Positions 1-5,845 of a DNA stretch of 5,845 nt are shown here, one piece after another. Below the pieces are notes generated by a model. That model had not been told where the DNA came from, made no database searches, and was given only the letters and a program-made list of their open reading frames with translations. The stretch's first letter is position 1. Each line of letters starts with the position of its first letter. The stretch spans positions 1 through 5,845 of the forward strand of contig JAKABE010000230.1 of assembly GCA_021801945.1 (NCBI GenBank), read 5' to 3'. The stretch comes from Acidobacteriota bacterium. GTDB taxonomy: Bacteria; Acidobacteriota; Terriglobia; Terriglobales; Acidobacteriaceae. Position numbers and translations under genes: made by a program.

Positions 1-1
1 G

Positions 2-334
2 AAATTTCAATATCGCAGTCCGCGCTACCCGGTCGACTTGCCCGTCACCCTCATTTTGGAGGACACGAGTGTCTGCGGACGCTGCCGAGAGATCAGCAAC
101 GATGGAATGACGGTGGAGTTTCTTCACCCGGTTACGCGGAATTCATGCGGTACCCTTCGGATCGGCCGCGGCGACTCCTTTCTGGAAGTCCAGGCGCGGG
201 TAACACGCATCGGCGCCGAAAACGATGGCGTCAAGTTCCTCTTTGAATCGGAAAAGCAGCGCAGAGCCCTGCAACGGCTCGTTAGTCTTACCGTCTTGCC
301 TACAGTCCGCTCCGGCCCGGTACTGGTCCTCTAG
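2..334 (+). CDS. PilZ-domain protein, 5' end missing
   Basis: The frame is open from base 2 to a TAG at 332-334, giving 110 residues; the true start lies before the window, probably only a few codons upstream, because PilZ proteins often begin just before the arginine motif. PilZ domains bind c-di-GMP through RxxxR and (D/N)xSxxG. Here the first motif reads YRSPRYPVD, so the first arginine of RxxxR is a tyrosine (residue 4 of the visible part), and the second reads EISNDG, with Glu in place of Asp/Asn. The later sequence (VTRIG, GVKFLF) fits the PilZ beta-barrel and the ending ALQRLVSL is a usual PilZ C-terminal helix. No YcgR-type N-terminal domain is visible, though one could lie outside. 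The gene converges on motB and overlaps its end. A PilZ fold is likely; ability to bind c-di-GMP is uncertain because both motifs deviate. Confidence 0.78.
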   Translation, partial: KFQYRSPRYPVDLPVTLILEDTSVCGRCREISNDGMTVEFLHPVTRNSCGTLRIGRGDSFLEVQARVTRIGAENDGVKFLFESEKQRRALQRLVSLTVLPTVRSGPVLVL

Positions 335-1136
335 CCGCGCGCGCGCGCCCCGGATCGGACGGTGGGCTGGCGTTCTGGCTGGTAATGCTGCTGGGAAGCG
401 GAACCTCCGAGGAATTCACCACCTGGTACTTCACGATCAACGTCACTCTTCGGTTGAGTGGGTCCGACGGCTTGAGCCCGGGGCGCGGCTCACGATCGGC
501 AAAACCAGTCACCTCGGCGATTTGATCCGCCCGCACGCCATCGGCCACCATCAGCCGCCGCGCTTCGTTGGCTCGATCCGTGGATAGATCCCAGTTGTCA
601 TATCCCTGCCGGTTCAAATACATCGTCGAATCGGTATGCCCTTCAACTGAGATTTCGTTGGGCAACTTGCTCAATTGAACTGAAAGCGCCGCCAGCAGGC
701 CGCGCAATGCAGGGGTCGGCATTGCACTGCCCAGACGGAAAAATGTTCCGTTCCGCCCTTCGATCAGTTCAATACGCAATCCTTCGGAGGTAACCGTGAT
801 TTCGATCTGCTTCTTATAGATGTTGTGCGGATCGAGATGATGGATGGACTCAAGCAGGTCATCTTTCAGCTTTTTCATGTCCTGTTTGCGCATCGGAACG
901 TATAGACCGCTCCCGACTCTGTTTGTGCCCACCCGCTTCGCGGTGCCCCGCGGATCCTTGAAATACCCTCCCACCGCTACCTGAACCTGTTTGCTGGCGT
1001 TCATCAGCCAAAGTACGATGAACAGCGCCATCATCGCGGTCACAAAGTCGGCGTAGGCCACCTTCCACGCACCGCCGTGGTGACCCGCGTGTTTATTCGT
1101 CTTCTTGACGACGATGATCGGTTCATATGGAACCAT
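300..1136 (-). CDS. motB: Flagellar motor stator protein MotB
   Basis: MotB is the peptidoglycan-anchored half of the flagellar stator and carries the proton-accepting aspartate. The 278-residue product has a basic N-terminus, then one membrane helix at about residues 26-46 that begins AYADFVTAMMALF; D30 in that motif corresponds to E. coli MotB D32. The plug and periplasmic linker follow (about 47-110, with YFKDP at 58-62). An OmpA-like peptidoglycan-binding domain covers about 118-237, shown by EGHTDS (165-170), the LSTDRANEARR stretch (184-194) and NRRV (228-231). A low-complexity Pro/Ser/Ala/Arg tail of about 40 residues ends the protein. ATG at 1136 is preceded by AAGGA (1144-1148) with a 7-base spacer. 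It lies 21 bp after motA, so the two are surely co-transcribed. The last 35 bp overlap the convergent PilZ gene. Confidence 0.96.
   Translation of the reverse strand: MVPYEPIIVVKKTNKHAGHHGGAWKVAYADFVTAMMALFIVLWLMNASKQVQVAVGGYFKDPRGTAKRVGTNRVGSGLYVPMRKQDMKKLKDDLLESIHHLDPHNIYKKQIEITVTSEGLRIELIEGRNGTFFRLGSAMPTPALRGLLAALSVQLSKLPNEISVEGHTDSTMYLNRQGYDNWDLSTDRANEARRLMVADGVRADQIAEVTGFADREPRPGLKPSDPLNRRVTLIVKYQVVNSSEVPLPSSITSQNASPPSDPGRARAARGPVPGRSGL
336..348. repeat. 13-bp alternating CG tract
   Basis: Thirteen bases of uninterrupted alternating C and G start one base after the PilZ gene's stop codon and its following C. On the minus strand they encode the GRARA part of the MotB tail (residues 263-267). 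Such tracts can slip by 2-bp units; a slip here would reframe only the last 15 or so MotB residues, after the peptidoglycan-binding domain. In a GC-rich genome it may be chance. Confidence 0.6.
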
Positions 1137-1157
1137 GGGAATATCCTTGCCGGCTCG

Positions 1158-2036
1158 CTAGGCCGCAGTCGGTTCAGCCACGCTTTCGCGCTGGTGGCAG
1201 GCCTTCTCAAACTCCTCAAAGGTGGGGCGCACATGCTCCGGAACTGCCCGGCGGGCTACTTCCACCGCCAAGGCCGGCGGCATCCCCTTAAGATACGAAA
1301 GCATTACCACCCGCAGAACGTGGTAGTATGCGTGTTCTTCGTCGATCAGCTTGGCGAGGCTGGATGCCAACGGCCCAACCACCCCATAGCAGAGCAGAAT
1401 CCCCAGGAATGTTCCCACGAGCGCCGCAGCCACCTTGCGCCCGATCTCTTGTGGCGGACCCCCCAGCGCGCTCATGGTAATCACCACTCCAAGCACCGCT
1501 GCGACAATCCCCATCCCGGGCAAAGCGTCGGCCATGGTGGCAAGCGCCTGGGCCGGCTGGCTGGCTGAAGCGTGATGTACTTCCATATCCAGTTCCATCA
1601 TCTGGTCCAGATCGAAAGGCGTCGCACCGCCCGTGATGGCCATGCGCATCGTATCGCAAACAAACTCGCGCGCGTGACGGTCGTCGAGAAACTCCGGGAA
1701 TTTCGACAGTACGGGGCTCTTCTCCGGTTCCTCGATATCCGACTCGATCTCGACCAATCCGCCTTTGCGTGCCTTGTTGAAAAGCAACAGCATCATCTTG
1801 AGCGATCCAAGATAGCGGTCTTTCGAGTACCCCGAGCCTTTCAGTACCCGGGCCAGGCTGCCAACCGTCCGCTTCAGCACATGCACCGGGTTGCCCGCAA
1901 TCAGCGTCCCCAGCGCGGCGCCCCCGATAATGAGGATCTCCGATGGTTGCAGAAGGACAAGAAGCGGCCCTTTTTCCAGAAGAAACCCGCTCAATATCGC
2001 GCCAAAAACCAGAACAATACCGATGATCGCAAACAT
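1158..2036 (-). CDS. motA: Flagellar motor stator protein MotA
   Basis: MotA is the four-helix inner-membrane subunit that surrounds MotB, forms the proton channel and pushes on rotor protein FliG. The 292-residue product is close to the 295 of E. coli, and the key residues fall at the same numbers: R90 and E98 in the cytoplasmic loop (KARKGG, EIESDIE), which contact FliG, P173 (DALPGMGIVAAVLGVV) and P222 (VVGPLASSL), which couple proton flow to movement. Hydrophobic segments lie at about 2-20, 34-50, 170-190 and 202-222. VGTFLGILLCYG (207-218) and RPTFEEFE near the C-terminus are typical of the E. coli-type (proton) MotA rather than PomA. ATG at 2036 has GGAGGG 10 bases upstream. A sigma-28-like promoter lies upstream, and motB follows after 21 bp. 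Confidence 0.97.
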   Translation of the reverse strand: MFAIIGIVLVFGAILSGFLLEKGPLLVLLQPSEILIIGGAALGTLIAGNPVHVLKRTVGSLARVLKGSGYSKDRYLGSLKMMLLLFNKARKGGLVEIESDIEEPEKSPVLSKFPEFLDDRHAREFVCDTMRMAITGGATPFDLDQMMELDMEVHHASASQPAQALATMADALPGMGIVAAVLGVVITMSALGGPPQEIGRKVAAALVGTFLGILLCYGVVGPLASSLAKLIDEEHAYYHVLRVVMLSYLKGMPPALAVEVARRAVPEHVRPTFEEFEKACHQRESVAEPTAA

Positions 2037-2130
2037 CTTCTAATTTCCCTCCGCGGAATGCGCACGGCTACTCTGTCTTCTCCTTCGGGCAGCGTCTGCG
2101 GCGGGCCGAGGATTCTTCCTTGTGCACCTC

Positions 2131-2157
2131 CTATCGGCACCCACCCTGCATCTTTTC
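2131..2157 (-). promoter_or_regulatory. Sigma-28 (FliA)-type promoter for motAB
   Basis: Read on the minus strand, GAAA (2157-2154) is followed after exactly 15 bases by GCCGATAG (2138-2131). The established flagellar sigma-28 consensus is TAAA-N15-GCCGATAA, so 3 of 4 and 7 of 8 bases match at the canonical spacing. The -10 element ends about 94 bp before the motA ATG, and the predicted RNA start would be near 2124. In enteric bacteria motA is a late, FliA-dependent flagellar gene, which fits. I found no comparable sigma-70 pair in the 207-bp gap between motA and the upstream phosphodiesterase gene. Confidence 0.6.
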
Positions 2158-2243
2158 ATAGGCGGTACCGGAACTCTAACTCCGCTCAAATGCCGGATGT
2201 GGCTCGAGCCTGTCCCCTTGGCGCTCTTGTGCCGCTACCCCGG

Positions 2244-3926
2244 TCACGCGCATTGAATCAAAGCATTTTGAAACTTTTCCTGAATATGCTCCGCGGCCAC
2301 CGGGTTGCTGATGTAAAAACCCTGTACGCTGTCGCAGTTGTGCATGCGCAGAAAGTCCAGTTGCCGGGCATTCTCCACCCCTTCGGCCAGCACGTCCAGA
2401 TGCAAGGCCCGAGCCATGTTCAAGATGGCCGTTGTGATCGCTGCATCGTCTTCGTTCTCCGGCACCTCGCGCACAAATGCCCTGTCGATCTTCAGACGAT
2501 TGACCTTGAACTGCCGCAAATAGTTGAAGCTGGAATAGCCTGTTCCAAAATCGTCGATGGCCAGCTTCACTCCGATCTCTCGCAATTCCTGAAGCACTGC
2601 GAGGGTGCCGGCGTCGTTGAACAGCGTTCCCTCCGTCAATTCCAGCTCCAGATACCTTGGATCCAGCTGTGATTCCTCAATAACTCTCCGCACAAGCGCG
2701 CAAAAGCGCGGATCACGTAGCTGGATCGCCGATATATTCACGGCCACTGGCACGGCCGCCAGTCCTGCATCTTGCCATCGACGCGCCTGCAAGCAGGCAG
2801 TTCGCAACACCCATTCTCCAATAGCGACGATGGAACCGCTGCTTTCCGCCACTTCAATGAAGTCGTTGGGCTGCAGTACGCCTAACTCTGGATGCTGCCA
2901 GCGCAGCAATGCCTCCACCCCCGATATCCCGCCCGTCCGGGTGTCAGCCTGTGGCTGGTACACCAGCTTGAACTCGTCTCTTTCCAGCGCCAGCATCAGA
3001 TCGGTCTCGATCTTCACACGCTCTCTGAAGCTGCTTTCCATCTCCCGGTGGAAATACTGGATCGCATCGCATTCCAAATCCCTGGCCGCATACATCGCAA
3101 GGTTAGCGCGCGTCGTCAGCGCATGTTCATCCTGGCCATCCTTGGGGAATATGCTGACTCCCATCGCCGGTGAAAGTTGGACCGAATGCCCAAAATAGGT
3201 GAACTGAGCGCGCAACGCACTCATGATCTGATTGGCTATCCGCCGCACATTCCGAGCCCGCCGCGCGTTCCCCAGCAGGATCGCGAACTTGGCTCCCTCC
3301 AGCCGGGCAGCAGGAACCGATTCTTCCACGACCCGCCGAATGCGCTCGGCAATCTCCCGCAGCAGGTCGTCGACAACTGCCTTTCCATAGGAATCCTCGA
3401 TCCCATGGAAGCGACTCACCTCCAGCAACAGTAAAGCTACATGCCCCCCCTGCAACCGTGCGTCACGGATCGCCTGGCTGAGCCGTTCCTCGAACCATGA
3501 CCGGTTCGGCAATCCAGTGACCGAATCGCGGTAGGCCAGCTGTTTGATTCTCGCCTCAGTCGTCTTCCAGAAGCTGATGTCCTCCGCCGTGCCCCCGTAA
3601 TAAACCACCTTGGCTCCTTCCTGCACGGCCCATAGGGTCATCTGCACCCACCTCTTCTCTCCATTGCGGATGCGAATTTCCGACTCGATCCCACACTGAA
3701 GGCCCGTAACAGGAAGTTGACCAATGATCTCGCGCCATCGACGCCGGTCTATAAATACCTGCCTCCCCAGATCTGCTGCCTCGCCTATCAGTTGATCTGC
3801 GCTTTCGTAGCCACAAATCTTGGCCATGAACTCGTTCACCTGTATGAGCCCGCCGTCCGTACCAATCCTGAAAATCCCAACCGGCGCACTTTCGAAGATG
3901 GCCCCTTGCTCCATTTCCGTCCTCAT
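2244..3926 (-). CDS. PAS-GGDEF-EAL protein, probable c-di-GMP phosphodiesterase
   Basis: This 560-residue protein has no signal peptide or membrane helix and should be cytoplasmic. A PAS sensor domain covers about 6-118 (FESAPVGIFRIGTDG at the start, YYGGTAEDIS at the end). A GGDEF domain covers about 130-296 with the typical DSVTGLPNR entry, but the active-site loop reads EGAKF (210-214) instead of GGDEF, the metal Asp is E169, the base-binding Asn is E177, and the RxxD inhibitory site is absent, so cyclase activity is not expected. The EAL domain (about 303-555) keeps all expected catalytic positions: E338 of EAL, N397, E429 in ELTE, D458-D459 in DDFGTG, K479, E515 in EGVE and Q535. It should hydrolyse c-di-GMP to pGpG, with PAS and the dead GGDEF as sensory or regulatory modules. 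ATG at 3926 has GGAAG only 4 bases upstream; the alternative ATG at 3914 (M5) has AGGA 5 bases upstream and is equally possible. It lies upstream of motA on the same strand. Confidence 0.93.
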   Translation of the reverse strand: MRTEMEQGAIFESAPVGIFRIGTDGGLIQVNEFMAKICGYESADQLIGEAADLGRQVFIDRRRWREIIGQLPVTGLQCGIESEIRIRNGEKRWVQMTLWAVQEGAKVVYYGGTAEDISFWKTTEARIKQLAYRDSVTGLPNRSWFEERLSQAIRDARLQGGHVALLLLEVSRFHGIEDSYGKAVVDDLLREIAERIRRVVEESVPAARLEGAKFAILLGNARRARNVRRIANQIMSALRAQFTYFGHSVQLSPAMGVSIFPKDGQDEHALTTRANLAMYAARDLECDAIQYFHREMESSFRERVKIETDLMLALERDEFKLVYQPQADTRTGGISGVEALLRWQHPELGVLQPNDFIEVAESSGSIVAIGEWVLRTACLQARRWQDAGLAAVPVAVNISAIQLRDPRFCALVRRVIEESQLDPRYLELELTEGTLFNDAGTLAVLQELREIGVKLAIDDFGTGYSSFNYLRQFKVNRLKIDRAFVREVPENEDDAAITTAILNMARALHLDVLAEGVENARQLDFLRMHNCDSVQGFYISNPVAAEHIQEKFQNALIQCA

Positions 3927-4017
3927 TTATCTTCCGTATCTTTCAGTTCAAATACCATGCACCAGACCCTGTCGGCCGCCGCAGAGCCTATCGCAGTCCG
4001 CGCCCGGTCTGGAATTG

Positions 4018-4034
4018 GGAGGCCTGCGGCCTCC
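4018..4034. repeat. Perfect 7-bp hairpin, GGAGGCC-TGC-GGCCTCC
   Basis: The arms at 4018-4024 and 4028-4034 are perfectly complementary around a three-base loop, with one further G-T pair possible outside. It lies 92 bp upstream of the phosphodiesterase start, in what may be that gene's 5' leader. It is not followed by a T run on either strand, so it does not look like a standard intrinsic terminator. A leader structure or protein-binding palindrome is possible. Confidence 0.55.
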
Positions 4035-4198
4035 TCTCTCGCGCTAAAGAACAAGCGCACTCTTCAAAAAATAGAGACACGCGCACTGCAAGGCCTTCCA
4101 TCGGCAGTTCCGTGACTCGCTTCCACATCAGCAGAAGCGAGAGTGAACCAAGTTGTACACGTCCACTCCTGGGCAGTCTCCTTGCAGGACGATGGGGC

Positions 4199-4579
4199 AT
4201 GGACCTCACGGCCGACTTGTGCGGAGCCCTCAAGCCCGTCGACGAACGATATCTTGTGGCCGTTGCAGCACCTGATGAGATGGGTAGCGGCTTGCATGCC
4301 GTCGAAGCGTACGGCAACGCCCCGCAGTTCAGTGCGATTTTCGGCTTGTTCCACCAACTTGCCTGCGCGCCGGCGAATAGCGAGCTGACCTCGCCGCCGG
4401 ATCGCCCTGCCCTTGCCGCCGGCAGCGAAGAGTCGGCAAAGAGGCCAGCGGCAGGATTAGACCTCGAGTTCCAATGGGGTTTTGAGATTGAAGCCTGCTG
4501 GCTACACTGTGAAATAGGAGATGCACGCAGCCTGGACCCAATGCAGTCTTTCCCATGCTTGCGTCTCGAAAGGCTGTAG
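4199..4579 (+). CDS. Doubtful small ORF, no recognised family
   Basis: An ATG at 4199 with AGGA (4186-4189) 9 bases upstream opens a 126-residue frame ending at TAG 4577-4579; the same frame is open back to a GTG at 4112. The first half (MDLTADLCGALKPVDERYL onward) is acidic and has many G-first, C- or G-third codons, as coding DNA does in GC-rich genomes. I recognise no domain, signal peptide or membrane segment. The exactly mirrored minus-strand frame is also open from a TAA near 4460 down to a TGA at 4064-4066 and looks equally coding-like, because GNC codons read as GNC on both strands. It could be a small real gene, a decayed gene on either strand, or chance. It would end 105 bp before the GH30 start. 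Confidence 0.2.
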   Translation: MDLTADLCGALKPVDERYLVAVAAPDEMGSGLHAVEAYGNAPQFSAIFGLFHQLACAPANSELTSPPDRPALAAGSEESAKRPAAGLDLEFQWGFEIEACWLHCEIGDARSLDPMQSFPCLRLERL

Positions 4580-4684
4580 CTCGCACATCACAATCGCGGG
4601 TGACACCGGAACAAGAGTGCTCCAGCACTTGCACCGGCACGTCATGCAACAACAGTGGCAGGATTACATCTGGAGAAGTTCCAT

Positions 4685-5845
4685 ATGGGGTTTCGTTCTT
4701 GTTGGTGGCTGGTAGACGCTTTCCTGGTTCTCGCCGGGTGCGGCGGTGGTGGAATGAGTTCATCCCCTCCGTCAGTTCCCGGCCAGGCGACAGTCGATTT
4801 CAATTCTACTTACCAAACCATTCGTGGATTTGGCGGGTCCACTGCCTGGCTGGGTGCGCTGACGACCCAGCAAGCCGCCGCGCTGTTCAGCCCGACCGGC
4901 GGCCTCGGTCTCAGCATCCTGCGCGTGCGCATCGATCCCGAAGGCTCTCCGAACAGCAGCCCTCCCTACGTCACCGGTGAATGGGCTGCAGAGTTGACCA
5001 ATGCCATCGAGGAGCACAGCGAAAATCCGAATGCAATTGTGTTTGCTACGCCCTGGACACCTCCTCCCGCGATGAAGATCAGTTCCACCAGCCAACCCTT
5101 TTGGTCAGGCTCACCTGCATGCGGCACGGGGAGTCCTGGATCCAACTACTGCGGCGGTTATCTGAACCCGTCCGACTACACTGCCTACGCCAACTATCTC
5201 GAGGACTTCGTCACCTATTTCGCCAATAACGGAATCAAACTCTACGGCATCTCCATGCAAAATGAGCCCGATTACGCCGACGTGGATTTTGAGTCCTGCT
5301 ATTGGACTCCGCAGCAGATGGATACTTGGGTGGCTCAGCTCACGGCCAACGGCGCAACCAATCCGATCGCGACGAAACTCATCATGCCGGAGTCATTCCG
5401 GTTCAATCCGGCTCAATCCGATCCAACACTGAATGATCCCCGCGCAGTAAATAATGTCTCAATCGTTGGCGGACATCTCTATGGTGTCTCCCCTTCCTTC
5501 TACGCCACCGCGCGCAACCTGGGCAAAGAAATCTGGATGACGGAGCACTACTTCAAACCTGCGGGTGCCGAGCCAGCCATCGGCGATGCGCTCTCGATGG
5601 CGGAGGAGATTCACAACGGGATGACCGTGGGAGACTATAACGCCTACGTCTGGTGGTGGATTTGGGATGCGGGCATCAACTACGGACTCATCAACTCCAG
5701 CACCGCCAGCCCCGCGCCTACCTACTACGGGTTCGCCATCGGCCAGTTTTCAAAGTTTATACAGCCCGGTTTCGTGCGCGTGTCGGCAACGGCGAGCCCT
5801 GTAGCTGGAGTCTACCTCTCGGCATACTCCTACTCCGGCAGCCTC
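4685..5845 (+). CDS. GH30 glycosidase lipoprotein (xylanase-like), 3' end missing
   Basis: The frame runs 387 codons from ATG 4685 to the window edge without a stop. GGAG at 4672-4675, 9 bases upstream, supports this start. Residues 1-19 form a lipoprotein signal with lipobox LAGC (C19), followed by a Gly/Ser/Pro linker (20-36), so the enzyme should be lipid-anchored. The catalytic barrel starts near 37 (QTIRGFGGSTAW at 44-55). GH30 hallmarks follow: PWTPPPAMK (123-131), acid/base E194 in SMQNEPD, ESCYWTPQQM (203-212), GGHLYG (262-267), nucleophile E287 in WMTEHYF, and YVWWWIW (321-327). The start of the side beta-domain (about 355-387) is present and the rest lies outside. These motifs are closest to subfamily 8 endo-xylanases, which act on glucuronoxylan. 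The loop after WWW, read IWDAGINYGLIN, lacks the arginine these enzymes use to bind the methylglucuronic acid branch, so the exact substrate is uncertain. C146 and C156 could form a disulfide in an inserted loop. D11 inside the hydrophobic signal core is odd. Confidence 0.9.
   Translation, partial: MGFRSCWWLVDAFLVLAGCGGGGMSSSPPSVPGQATVDFNSTYQTIRGFGGSTAWLGALTTQQAAALFSPTGGLGLSILRVRIDPEGSPNSSPPYVTGEWAAELTNAIEEHSENPNAIVFATPWTPPPAMKISSTSQPFWSGSPACGTGSPGSNYCGGYLNPSDYTAYANYLEDFVTYFANNGIKLYGISMQNEPDYADVDFESCYWTPQQMDTWVAQLTANGATNPIATKLIMPESFRFNPAQSDPTLNDPRAVNNVSIVGGHLYGVSPSFYATARNLGKEIWMTEHYFKPAGAEPAIGDALSMAEEIHNGMTVGDYNAYVWWWIWDAGINYGLINSSTASPAPTYYGFAIGQFSKFIQPGFVRVSATASPVAGVYLSAYSYSGSL

Larger units (their letters stand above)
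3927..4684. other. Long divergent intergenic region
   Basis: About 760 bp separate the divergent phosphodiesterase and GH30 genes. It should hold both promoters, but I see no convincing sigma-70 pair for either; TTGCAC at 4629-4634 lacks a -10 box at usable spacing. It contains a compact hairpin (4018-4034), a six-A run (4066-4071), a GCGCACT direct repeat (4055-4061 and 4081-4087, probably chance) and a doubtful ORF described separately. No tRNA, transposase or insertion-sequence ends were recognised. Confidence 0.6.

Noticed and set aside
225..587. A 120-codon plus-strand frame across the PilZ and motB ends.
   Set aside because: It overlaps the supported PilZ frame and lies antisense to the MotB OmpA-like domain; composition is typical of a shadow.
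2040..2159. A 39-codon Arg-rich minus-strand ORF in the gap upstream of motA.
   Set aside because: No ribosome site precedes its ATG, and the region is better explained as the motA promoter and leader.
2201..2210. GGCTCGAGCC palindrome as a terminator for the EAL gene.
   Set aside because: It has only five bases per arm, no loop and no T run, so it cannot be a normal intrinsic terminator.
1572..2672. A 366-codon open frame on the plus strand.
   Set aside because: It runs antisense through motA and the EAL gene, both of which have full family signatures. Its product is rich in Arg, Gln, His and Leu with no domain, as expected of a shadow frame.
3927..3934. GAAGATAA on the minus strand, resembling a sigma-28 -10 box.
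   Set aside because: It abuts the start codon and overlaps the ribosome site, and there is no TAAA-like element 15 bases upstream.
4655..4687. In-frame GTG at 4655 as an alternative GH30 start.
   Set aside because: It would place ten extra mostly polar residues before the lipoprotein signal and lacks a ribosome site; ATG 4685 has GGAG at good spacing.
4329..4763. A 144-codon minus-strand ORF opposite the GH30 start.
   Set aside because: It overlaps the GH30 signal peptide and ribosome site, and its composition (Arg, Pro, Ser) fits a shadow.

Overview
The window looks like chromosomal DNA of a GC-rich, flagellated, Gram-negative soil-type bacterium. A PilZ protein opening with RSPRYPVDLPV, an Escherichia coli-type MotA/MotB pair and a lipoprotein GH30 glycosidase together suggest an Acidobacteriota (Terriglobia-like) genome. 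That placement is inference from protein style only; no rRNA or tRNA marker is present.

Layout. Bases 2-334 (+) hold the end of a small PilZ-domain gene whose start lies outside the window. Its 3' end overlaps convergently, by 35 bp, the 3' end of motB (300-1136, -). Upstream of motB on the same strand is motA (1158-2036, -), 21 bp away, so motA-motB is an operon. A good sigma-28 (FliA)-type promoter, GAAA-N15-GCCGATAG, lies about 95 bp upstream of motA (2131-2157, -). Next on the minus strand is a PAS-GGDEF-EAL gene (2244-3926, -) with an eroded GGDEF site (EGAKF) and an intact EAL site, predicted to be a cytoplasmic c-di-GMP phosphodiesterase. Bases 3927-4684 form a long divergent intergenic stretch with one compact hairpin and a doubtful small ORF. 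From 4685 to the window end (+) runs a 3'-truncated lipoprotein glycosidase of family GH30, closest by motif to the subfamily 8 xylanases.

How the parts may work together. MotA and MotB form the proton-driven stator of the flagellar motor. The neighbouring EAL protein should lower c-di-GMP, which generally favours swimming, and PilZ proteins are the usual c-di-GMP receptors, some of which (YcgR) brake the stator. The left two thirds is therefore a motility and c-di-GMP neighbourhood, although this PilZ protein has deviations in both signature motifs. The GH30 gene is divergently oriented, far away and probably an independent plant-polysaccharide function.

No mobile element, CRISPR array, tRNA or rRNA was seen. 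The most notable points are the sigma-28-like motA promoter, the split fate of the GGDEF and EAL halves, and the GH30 enzyme lacking the arginine that reads glucuronic acid side chains.
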